Position numbers and translations under genes: made by a program. Below, one piece after another: positions 9,966 to 18,579 of a DNA stretch of 31,976 nucleotides. Under the pieces are notes generated by a model. The model did no database searches. It saw only the letters and a list, made by a program, of their open reading frames with translations, and was not told the DNA's origin. This DNA is from Zygnema cylindricum (taxonomy: Eukaryota; Streptophyta; Zygnematophyceae; Zygnematales; Zygnemataceae): NCBI GenBank assembly GCA_037447655.1, contig JBBHKE010002584.1:372464-404439 (forward strand), read 5' to 3'. Each line of letters begins with the position of its first letter. The stretch's first letter is position 1.

Positions 9966-10850
9966 CTCTAGGGTGCCTATCTTTAATGGAACTGGCTTTG
10001 TACACAGGGAGAGAAAAATGAAAGGAGCTTTATGTGAGAAATGTTTTTGGGGAATAGTGAGTGGACGGGTGAGGCGTCCACCCAGTCTTGGCATCCCTCC
10101 AGGGTTTGGAGGAAACAGATTCACTAGAGATGCACATCCATTTCCAACGGAGGAGACAAAGGAAGGGGAGGTGGTGGACAAAGGAAAGGAGAAAGAGACC
10201 ATCACACCAATAGCAACTGATTCAGCATTCATGTCACCTATTCCGAGGAACGAAGAGAATGATACCGATACTTGGGACTACAACAATATGGCGGCAAAAC
10301 ACTTCATCCTCCGCCATCTTACTCAAGGGCTTGCATCTCCTCATTTGCTTGTAAAGAGGGCATCTGTCTTTGGGTGGCTCTCATAGAGAAGTACCGAAGT
10401 GGTACGATTCAGCAACAACAGTTGGATGATAAGCAAATTAATGCATATGTATACTAGGGGGGGAAGATGTTGGATTTTTGTAATGATCTTGCAACACTTA
10501 TCATGGAGCTAGAGAGTGATGGACAAGTTGAAACTGAAAAAATGAAAGTTAGTTGCTTGCTCATGAAATTACCAGATGAGTTCGAGAACATTGTCAACCG
10601 TGTGCATGACTTGCTTGACTCAAGGTGGATATGGAATTTAGTGGTAGGGATGATTCTACCGGTCAAATATTATGGAGGGGGGAGGCAGAAAAATCAGAGC
10701 GAGGAGTTTGGACGAAGGGCTCCCAAGGGTTTGTGTCATTTTTGTAAGAAACCAGGGCACTATATGGCGGAGTGCACTAAGCTAACTAAAATTCAATTAA
10801 AGAAGGGGCAGATCGGTGGACCTCCAAGAGGAAAAAAAAGGCTCTTATGA
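9955..10850 (+). pseudogene. int1 gag, frameshifted
   Basis: It starts M-G-S-P-S-R-V-P-I-F at the ATG in the primer-binding site; the upstream LTR start codon is mutated. The first frame (9955-10386) covers the N-terminal part and the charged linker to HFILRHLTQG. A missing base near 10359 shifts frame. After a TAG (10455-10457) the UBN2-like gag continues at 10467-10850 (KMLDFCNDLATL, LLMKLPDEFENIVNR), with an intact zinc knuckle CHFCKKPGHYMAEC (10734-10775). Relative to B3 about 29 residues are missing between GMIL and YGGG, a deletion shared with int2. It ends in a frameshift at a run of 8 A. Confidence 0.85.
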
Positions 10851-11948
10851 CTCAGCTACAAGAGGAAGAATCTGAGGATGATGACGGTGAGCTCTTGCTA
10901 GATGATGAGTTGGAGGCAAAGACCGAGGTCGAAATTCCTCGAAAGCAGAAGTGTGCCTTTGGAGGTTTGAAAGGCGAAGGAGGTTAGATTGTGGATTCTG
11001 GTGCCTCCATGCACATGTGTGAGGATAAACACCTGGTCACTAAGATGAGAAAGATTCTCACCGTAGAGATAGAGTATGGGGATGGGAGGGTAGTCACTAC
11101 TACTATGGTAGGATCGGTAGATCTAAAAGTCTTAGTGAAGGGAAAGACATCCATAGTGACATTCACTTATGTGTTGTTTATTCCAGAGTTAAACAAAAAC
11201 CTCATCTCAACGTCTGTGTTAGATGATTAGGGTTTTGAGACTAGCACTAAGAAGGGAACCTTTACTGCTAGCTTTGAGGAGGAAGTTTATTTCACTGCTG
11301 AAAAATGTAGCCAAGGAATGTTTAGGATGATTTTAAGCAATGAAAAGAATAAAATTTACTATGTTGGTGTTCATAATATTATGTTATAACACAATAGGCT
11401 TGGACATGTGCATTTAGATAAGTTGAAACAAATGAAAAAGATGGGAATTTTTAAAGGAATTTAGTTCAGAGAAAATGAAAATCCAAGTCAATGTAGTGTT
11501 TGTGCTCAAGGTAAAGCACATAGATTACCCTTCCCAAAGAAAGCCACTTATAAAGGGGAAAAAGTGTTAGACTTGGTACACACTGATATTTGGGGACTGG
11601 CCAAAGTGCCCTCACCCTGTGGTAAAATATTTATGATGACAATCACTGACGATTGGTCTCGATACTCTAGAGTGTATTTTTTGAACAATAAATCAGAGGC
11701 CCTACAGGTTTTTAAGGAATATAAGGTATTGAGTGAGAAACTCCATGAAACCCCTATTAAGAGAGTAAAGAGTGATAATGGGGGAGAGTGTACCTCGAAT
11801 AAGTTTGAGAAATTTCTGAGAGAAGATGGAGGGCAACACCAAAAGACAGTTCTTGAAAATCCTTAGCAGATATGATGACCAACCCTTTGCCTTCCCCTAA
11901 GCTAATTTTCTGCCGAAAAAGTGTGGTCTGAAATTAAAGAGTGACTAG
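10851..11948 (+). pseudogene. int1 protease - partial integrase fused by deletion to RNase H tail
   Basis: The protease motif VDSGASMHMC (from 10988) is preceded by a TAG (10985-10987) in place of Trp; another TAG lies at 11228-11230. The integrase N-terminal part (RLGHVHLDKLK, CSVCAQGK) is degraded. The core is open at 11564-11866, with the first Asp (LVHTDIWG) and second Asp (SDNGGE), and ends at ENP. At 11863/11864 the sequence jumps to the last RNase H codons (ADMMTNPLP...CGLKLK, out of frame) and the TAG at 11946-11948. Relative to B3 about 2.25 kb is gone: the integrase Glu, all of RT and most of RNase H. Confidence 0.88.
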
Positions 11949-11961
11949 AAAATAAGGGGAG

Positions 11962-12584
11962 TGTAGAAATTAATGATTATTTTTTGTAATTTCTATGTCT
12001 AAAATGAAAGGCAAAAAAGAAGCCGAGGAAGTCTGCTTCCAACACCTCTCTTCAACTCCCACACTTGTCGTAGTCACTGAAAGTTGAAAAGGAAGCTAGA
12101 GCCATGGCTGCCTATGCAGCTTAAAAGATAGAGAGATAGGTGGTAGATTTTGTAGATTTACCAAAATATACTTGACAGAACCAAGATTTGATACTGAAAC
12201 CTGCCGTCCGTCAAGTCTGAAATAGACGGTAGCTTTATCCTATAGTCCACGATCGGTGCTGAAACATATTGGGTTTTACATAAATATAAACTGTGAAGCG
12301 TGAAATAATTCATTTAAGTGAAATTATAGACGTCCCGTATGGATACAGGTTTGTAAAGTACGGAGTACGATATGGTTTTGAAACGGATACCGCGCATTTT
12401 GTTTCGACAACGAACAAATATCGCGCAACAATTTATGACAACGACGATTAAAACCCGAATTTGATCGGACGGCCGCGAAGGATGTGGAGATCGCGGAATA
12501 GTATTTTGGCGGTTTTCGGTCACCGCCACATTGATTTACACCTGGCACGACCACATTCGATTACGGCATCTCCAGGGATTACAG
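11962..12584 (+). repeat. LTR2 of the array, left part (split by element C)
   Basis: It starts TGTAGAAATTAATG after the purine run AAATAAGGGGA. It is collinear with LTR3 (28710-29325) until GGCATCTCCAGGGATTACAG, where element C begins. The continuation, TAAAGAAACGAATACAGATATGAC, is found at 25253. The rejoined LTR would be about 1050 bp, as for LTR3 (1051 bp). Confidence 0.88.
12580..12584 (+). repeat. Target-site duplication of element C (TACAG; mate TAAAG at 25253-25257)
   Basis: The five bases before the C 5' LTR are TACAG and the five after its 3' LTR are TAAAG, differing at one position. The LTR2 sequence reads through when C is removed. Confidence 0.7.
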
Positions 12585-12766
12585 TGTTGAAATCACTAAA
12601 TTTAGGGCAGGTATTTTCTAGGTCTTAATTAGGTTAAATAACTAAAATAAAAAGCATAGGCAGCCTGCCTCCACCTTCTCTCTCTAGCCACCATACTTGT
12701 TGTAGTCACTCAAAGAGAGAGAGGGCGGTGGAGCCATGGCTTCCTCAGCTTCATAGGCAGGACTAA

Positions 12767-12786
12767 AGAGTGACCTAAGTCACTCT
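12767..12786. promoter_or_regulatory. Conserved palindrome AGAGTGAC(C/T)TAAGTCACTCT
   Basis: A 20-bp near-palindrome (9 of 10 pairs) contains inverted TGAC/GTCA half-sites. The same sequence is at 24464-24483. A perfect 16-bp form, AGTGACTTAAGTCACT, is at 26051-26066 in the solo LTR. TGAC cores suit bZIP-type factors; binding is inference. Confidence 0.55.
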
Positions 12787-12789
12787 CAA

Positions 12790-12865
12790 CAAAAAGGTTG
12801 AGTCCAGCAAGACTCAAACCTCTCACCGGCAGAGCGAGGCGTAGCCGTCAGCTCTTACCAGTCTG
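12790..12865 (-). other. Antisense tRNA-like module in element C LTR
   Basis: On the minus strand the segment reads CTGGTAAGAGCTGACGG (like the 3' half of a D arm / A box), then about 30 nt later GGTTTGAGTCT (close to the B-box consensus GGTTCGANTCC), then TTTTT at 12795-12791, a possible RNA polymerase III terminator. The same layout is at 26070-26143. No intact acceptor stem was found, so this is not called a tRNA gene. Confidence 0.45.
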
Positions 12866-13208
12866 TTGTAGTAGTTCGATAGGATACATAGGGTTTGATA
12901 GTTATTTAAACATTAGCTAGATCATTAATTCGTTCAATAGAATAATAAATTAATGCCATAAAAACTAGTTGAGTTTTAGTGCGTACGAAACACATGTACC
13001 AGACATTTGTTATTTTGGACGGCGAGCATTAAAAGCCGGTTTGGATCCGACGGTTCGCATCATCGCCGGTATCCCAGAATAGCCGCTTTGGCGGTTTTTT
13101 GACGTAACATGACCTGTCGACACGTGGCAAGATATCATTAGGAAGCATGAATCGCGTGAGCATAAGAACAAGTCCGAAGGAGACAATTGTCTCCTCCATG
13201 GCCTTGTC

Positions 13209-13365
13209 GTACACCAGCCATACAGAAAGTACATCGGCCTTAGTACCTTTCTGTACTATAGAATCCTTTGATTGGTTCGTACATCAATAGATTAGAGTTG
13301 AGAGAGGGGTTTAGGACTTAGAGGATCGAGGAAGTAGCCGCCTCTCCCAACAAGCTTGTATAAAA
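13209..13365 (+). promoter_or_regulatory. Element C LTR core promoter: GTAC cluster, inverted CCAAT, TATA
   Basis: Five GTAC cores lie within 74 bp (13209, 13229, 13243, 13253, 13279), with ATTGG at about 13272. The TATA box TATAAAA follows at 13359-13365. The 3' LTR has TATAAAT at 25030-25036 and the solo LTR TATAAAA at 26651-26657. GTAC is the core bound by plant SBP/SPL factors (established knowledge); its use here is inference. Confidence 0.55.
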
Positions 13366-13560
13366 TTGGCATCTTTGCCACTTGATAATTAATTGCTTGG
13401 TTGGGCATTTTCACCGATTCTTTTTGCAGTGGACTCAGGGGAGTCCAGACTACAGAGGGGTGCTGTGAGATTGTCTATTTTCTTGCTTGGGTAACAGTGA
13501 TCCGAATTGAAAGAGGGCTAGCCAAAAGCTATCTAGAGGATTCCTAAATTTAGTTATCCA

Positions 13561-14698
13561 ATGGGGGACACAGTATTGCAAGTTATGGGCCCACCCTCTA
13601 GGGTGCCCATCTTCAATCGATCTGGGTTCATTTACTGGGAGCCATGATGAGAGGGGCATTGTGTGAAAAACGATACTGGGGTATCGTCAGTGGACGAGTG
13701 AAACGTCCATCTCACGGGATCGCACCAGGGTTTGATGGAGTGAGGTTTTCTGCAGCATCATTTGCTCCAACGGAGGAGACACACGATGGGGACAGGTGTG
13801 TGTCCGAAAAGGGGAAAGGAATGGAGACACCTCTTACACCTATTGCCATGACACCCGGAGCGGTGGTCGTGAAGAGCAAGGAAAACGATATTCAAATGTG
13901 GGAGTACACCAACATGAATGCCAAGCATTTCATCTGAGGCATCTCACTCAAGCTTTGGCAACCTCTCATCTTCACATCTTTAAGGCCGAGGAGTTGTGGA
14001 TGACTTTAGTGGAGATCTATAGAGCAGGTACCATTTAGGAGCTCCACTTGGTGGAGCAAAGGTTGGGGAGTTATACTTACAAAGGAGGGAAGATGTTAGA
14101 TTACTGTAATGATCTCTCTTGCCTTTATATGGAGATGGAGAGTGCCGGATTGACAAGCACCATGAAGATGTAAGTTAACACTTTCATCATGAAGCTGCTT
14201 GCGGATTATGAAAACATAGCGTATCGAGTGGAAGAAATGGATGATAGTTCTTGGAAGTGGAACACCGTGGTCCAAATGATACTCGTGCAAGAGAACACCA
14301 TCGAGATCCGCAGAGGAGGAAAGAGCATTCAAGCTTTGGCTGCCGGAACAGAACGGTGGAGGAAGGATCCAAAGAAGCTGTACAACAACTTCAAAGGGGA
14401 TGAATCAGGAGAACCCAGGCCTCCAAAGGGTCTTTGCCATTTCTGCAAAAAGCGTTGCATCAAGCTGTCGAAGTTGAGGCTCCAAGAAAACCGTGGAGGG
14501 GGTTTCTCAGAATGGAAGAAGAAGGCACTTGTGGTCACACGAGTGAAAGGAGAGACCGCGGAGGACGAGTCTTTTGAAGAGGAGGATGGGGAGCTTCTCC
14601 TTGACGAGAATTTGGAGGAGAAGGAGATTCCTCATAAACAGAAGTGTGCTCTAAGAGCCATTCGGGAAGCTCTAGAGGAAGGATGGATCATTGATTAA
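13561..14698 (+). pseudogene. Element C gag, frameshifted
   Basis: It starts at an ATG inside the LTR (M-G-D-T-V-L-Q-V-M-G-P-P-S-R-V); the ninth codon is the ATG within the primer-binding site. A missing base near 13641 shifts frame; coding continues 13644-13937, shifts again near 13935, then 13796-14038. Stops at 14036-14038 and about 14171 precede the last stretch, 14189-14698. The gag core (KMLDYCNDLS...MESAGL, DYENIAYRVEEM) is UBN2-like. The zinc knuckle near 14435-14458 reads CHFCKKRC: the PGH...E part is deleted, removing the zinc-binding His. The last codon before protease is TAA (14696-14698) in place of the Ser of DSGA. Confidence 0.83.
13581..13595 (+). promoter_or_regulatory. Primer-binding site of element C
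   Basis: AGTTATGGGCCCACC follows the LTR terminus TTGCA. Fourteen consecutive bases match the complement of the plant tRNA-iMet anticodon arm. Read in frame it encodes V-M-G-P-P. Confidence 0.82.
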
Positions 14699-16200
14699 GG
14701 TGCATCGATGCATATGTGCTATGACAAACACCTCTTCACTAAGCTAAGAAAGATCCCTACTGTAAAAATAGAGTATGGGAATGGGAGAGTAGTTACCACC
14801 GATCTAGTGGGTTCGGTAGATCTGAAAGTTTTAGTGGAGGGTAAGACTTCTATACTCACCTTCTCAGATGTGCTCCACATTCCTGAGCTGAGTAAAAATC
14901 TTGTGTCCACTTCTATATTAAATGACAAAGATTTTGATACCTTCACTAGAAAGGGAGTCTTTACAGCTAAGTACGGAGAAGAAGTCTACTACACAGCAGA
15001 TAAGGGTAGCTAAGGAATGTTTAGGCTTAACCTGAGTAATGAAAAGAAGAGTGCTTACTATGGTGGTGTCTCGAGCTTCATGATCTAGCATACGTTGGCA
15101 TGTGCATTTTAATAGGCCCAGGGAAATGAAGAAGGTGTAGAAGGCATTGCTTTGGGACAATGAAATGATGGTCGACAGAAGCGTGCCCAAGGTTTCATGT
15201 ATTCTTCTCAAAATTCACGAGCAGAGGTGATATCTGCTGGGGAAGAGGTATATGGTGACAATTACTGATGATTGGTCCAGATATTCTAGAGTATACTTTC
15301 TAAAAACAAAGTCTGAAACCCCAAAGTACTTCAAAGAATACTTAGCCTAGAGTGAGAAGTTGCACGGAACCCCCATTTAGCGAATAAGGAGTGATAATGG
15401 GGGAGAGTCCACCTCTAACCAGTTTGAGGAATACTTCAGAGATGAGGGAGTTCAGCATTCGAAAACTATACCGAATAATCGAGAACAAAATAGGGTAGCT
15501 GAAAGGTTTAACCGGACTTTGGGAGATAGTGTATGTAGTATGTTGGCAGATAAGAAAATAGGAAGAAGATTTTGGGTAGAAGCCATGAACTGTGCCAATT
15601 AAATTAAGAATAGAGTCCTCACTACCGCCGTTAAAGGAATGACACCTTATGAGAGATGGGTTGGAAGGAAACCGGATATTTCTCACTTGAAAGTATTTGG
15701 TAGTCAAGTTTACAGTATTGACACAGATAAGAAAAACTGGAAACTAGATGCTAAAGGGAAACCGGGACATTTTGTGGGATATGATGAGGATGTCAAGGGA
15801 TATAGAGTCTATGACTTGGCTAAACAAGATATCATTCTGGTAAAACATCTAGTTGTCATGGATGAGGGAAAGTCATTTGATCCCTTTCAATACACTAAAA
15901 AAATCAAAATCAGTTTTGAGTCCGAGAGTGAGGAAGACTTAGATCTTCCGAGAAGGGACACAAGCTAAAACGTGATTGCAGATTCGGTGAGATCCGCGAT
16001 GGGGGAGATACACCGAAATCTCCTCACATTTCTACACAGAGAGAGGAAGAGGAGCCAGAACTGGCTTCCATAGGTAGGGTAGCCAATGAGATAGTAAGGG
16101 GGAACCAGAGACTTCCCACCATTCCACCTTCGGACTTTGAGGGAGGCCAGAGGAGGAGCAAAAGACAAAAAGAAAACAGGCTGCTCGCAAGGTAACGAAG
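14690..16200 (+). pseudogene. Element C protease - integrase, heavily decayed
   Basis: The protease catalytic Asp (GGATGGATCATTGATTAA) is followed by a stop where Ser should be; the rest (GASMHMC...VDLKVLVEGKTS) is open at 14708-15013. The stretch 15014-15250 has many stops and has lost most of the zinc-binding N-terminal integrase domain. The integrase core resumes with TDDWSRYSRVYF and SDNGGE (second Asp) and reaches VAERFNRTL (Glu), with several stops between. The C-terminal part is open at 15639-15968 (TPYERWVGRKPDISHLKVFGSQVY). The linker to RT, 15969-16200, is out of frame. Confidence 0.82.
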
Positions 16201-17541
16201 CTATCTCACCCAGATGAGCCTCAGTCATACTCGGAGGCAATGGACAGTCCGGAGAAAGAGCGATGGGTCATAGCCATAAATGATGAGATGGCTTCCATCA
16301 TGGAAGCTAATACTTGGGAGATGGTGGACTGTCCTCCAGACAAAAAACCTATCGGGTGCAAATGGGTATTTAAATTGAAACTGAACCCTGATAATACCAT
16401 TGAGAGATACAAGGCTCGGTTGGTAGCAAAAGGGTTCACCCAGAAAGAGGGGATAGATTATGAGGAGGCCTTTGCTCCGGTGGTTCGGTTCCCATCTGTA
16501 ATGATTCTCCTTAGTCCAGCAGCAGGGGAAGACATGGAAATACACCAAATGGATATCAAAACCGCTTTCCTCAATGGTGAACTAGAGGAAGAAATCTTCA
16601 TGCGACAACTAGAGCGATTTATAGAGGAAGGAGAAGTGAACAAACTCTGCAGGCTCATAAAGTCCTTATATGGACTGAAGCAGGCTCCCAGACAATGGAA
16701 CAAGAAACTGATGACTTTCTCACCTGTCTGGGATATATTCGGATCAGTTCTGACCATTCTATTTATATGTTTGAGGATAAGAATGGTGTGATTTTTATTG
16801 CAATTTATGTGGATGATTTGTTGGTGTTAAGTAAGTCTATGGAAAAGATCAATAAGTTAAAGAAAGATCTTAGAAACAGATTTGACATGAAGAATTTAGG
16901 GGAAGCTAAATATATCTTGGGGATTCAAATGGAAAGAGATAGAGGGAAGAGAGAAATCTGACATACTCAGAAAGAAGTTATAGGAAATATGCTTGAGAAA
17001 TTCCAGATGGAAAAGGCAAACAGTTGTACCACTCCCATAGACTTGAAGAAAGTAAGTGATGGGAGTGTAGAAGGAGGAGCGATAATCCTAGATGATCAGA
17101 TGAGACCATAAGAAAGATAGTTTATGAAATCTATTCCTTACACACAAGTTGTAGGAAGTTTAATATATTTTATGAATTGTACCAGACCGGACATAGCAAC
17201 AGCAGTTGGAGTCCTCACTAGGAGTCTTAATGATCCTACGAAGAGAGATTGGGAGGCAGCCAAGAGAGTTATGAGATACCTTGTGGGAACTAGGGATTTA
17301 TGGTTGCATTTGGGAGGAGAGCACACTAGCATCACTACTTGGAGTGATGCCAGTTATGGGGATGCACCTATGAGTAGATGCACTTCTGGGTATGTGTTAT
17401 ATGTGGGGAAAGGTGCTTGCTGTTAGAGTAGCAAGCAACAAAAGGTGGTTGCTCAGTCCACTATGGAGGCTGAGTACATGGCCTCTTGTTCTTTTGTGAA
17501 AGAGCTAATGTGGGTCAAGTCTTTATTGCAAGAATTGGGGT
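16201..17541 (+). pseudogene. Element C reverse transcriptase - RNase H, 5' part (split by B3)
   Basis: RT is open at 16240-16791 with KKPIGCKWVFKLKLNPDNT and motif A HQMDIKTAFLNGELEEE. A frameshift near 16705 moves it to 16695-16961, which holds YVDDLLVLSKS. Stops follow at about 16959 and 17109-17120. RNase H is open at 17124-17426 (TWSDASYGDAP), then a TAG replaces Trp (G-A-C-C-stop-S-S-K-Q-Q). It runs through EAEYMASC to LLQELG at 17540, where B3 interrupts. The remaining codons are at 24004-24268. Confidence 0.87.
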
Positions 17542-17760
17542 TGTAGAAATTAATGGTTTTTTTTTAAAGTATTTTCTAGGTCTGAATAGAAATAAGAAAG
17601 AAGCCAAGGCAGTCTACCTCTAACTTCTCTCTCCAACTCTCAAACTTGTCGCAGTCACTGAGAAATTGGAGAGGGAGCTAGAGCCATGGCTACCTAGGCT
17701 ATCCAGAGGTTTACGGGAAAATATATATTAGTTAGGGGTTTATTTACTAAAAGATATGTG

Positions 17761-17833
17761 CCGGCCACAAGATTTGATCCTGATACCTACCGGCCGGTAG
17801 ACAGCCGATAGCCGTTAGCCTTAGTCGTTAAGT
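17761..17833 (-). other. Antisense tRNA-like module in family B LTR
   Basis: In the 3' copy (23170-23242) the minus strand gives GGCTAAGGCTAATGG (A-box-like), then CAGGATCAAATCCTG: a 5-bp stem with a 5-nt loop that fits a T arm with B-box-like GGATCAAATCC. Related forms are in B1 (about 9018-9090), LTR2 (12180-12255), LTR3 (28927-29003) and the minus-strand LTR (31184-31257, read on plus). It lies just upstream of a TAGGGTTTGATA-like block. Confidence 0.45.
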
Positions 17834-18226
17834 CTAAAAGTAGTGTTACGTACAATATGGTTTGATAATTATTTAAACATTTATACGTAAGATAGTTCAT
17901 TTAACTGTAACTGTTTACAGGAGATATATATCTAGTAAATGTAAAAGTACGGATTCCGGTACGGATAAGAAACCAATACCGCGCATTTATTACTTTAGTG
18001 AAACGAATACCGCACATGCATTTATTACGGCTACGATTAAATGTGAATTTAATCGGACGGCCGGAATTATCGTCGAGATCGCGGAAGAGGATTTCGACGG
18101 TTTGTGGTCATCGCCACATCGGATGACATGTGGCGGAATGACATTGGATCGCGGCATCTCCGAGGATTAAGGTAGCGATTCCGGACATACCACGTGTCGA
18201 CATTTAGGCCATGTCCTACAGGGTGC

Positions 18227-18389
18227 GTACAGAAAGTACACCGGCAGCTGTACTTTTGTGTACGGAACTGAAATCTGATTGGCTCCGTACATCAGTAGAT
18301 AGAGTCTGTGAGAGAGATAGGACTTAGATAAATTAGAATATAGGACCCTCTCTCCTAGAGAGCTTTTGTACAAAAGGTCAACTTTGACC
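18227..18389 (+). promoter_or_regulatory. B3 LTR promoter block: five GTAC cores and a palindromic W-box pair
   Basis: GTAC occurs at 18227, 18236, 18250, 18260 and 18287; the last is in GATTGGCTCCGTACATCAG. At the position where C LTRs have TATAAAA, family B has TGTACAAAA. This is followed at once by GGTCAACTTTGACC (18376-18389), two inverted TTGACC W-boxes. TTGAC is the WRKY core and GTAC the SBP/SPL core (established knowledge). Function here is inferred from conservation in every B LTR. Confidence 0.5.
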
Positions 18390-18579
18390 CTCCATAACTA
18401 ACTTATCAGAGGAGCAAATTCAGAGATTCTTTTTGCTATCGACTGAGGGGAGTCTTCCCTTCACAAGGGTGAAGTTCGTCAGAGTTATTTTTTGCCAGGG
18501 TGGCAGTTATTTTTGCTGAAACACAAAGGGGTGAGGGTTATCCTAGAGGCTTCTTGGAAACTGTCCACTCTGAGGACTT

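Larger units (their letters stand above)
12585..13580 (+). repeat. Element C 5' LTR
   Basis: It runs from TGTTGAAATCACTAAATT to ...GACACAGTATTGCA, 996 bp, flanked left by TACAG and right by the primer-binding site. The first ~150 bp and the promoter block resemble family B LTRs, so B and C are sister lineages. It contains a palindrome, an antisense tRNA-like module, a TAGGGTTTGATA block (about 12891-12902), a GTAC cluster, a TATA box and the gag ATG (13561). Confidence 0.88.

Noticed and set aside
12384-12480. ATTAAA...GAATTTAAT-type inverted repeats near CCGCGCATTT in B LTRs as a separate MITE
   Set aside because: Collinear in all B LTR copies, with no target duplication or empty site, so it is part of the LTR.
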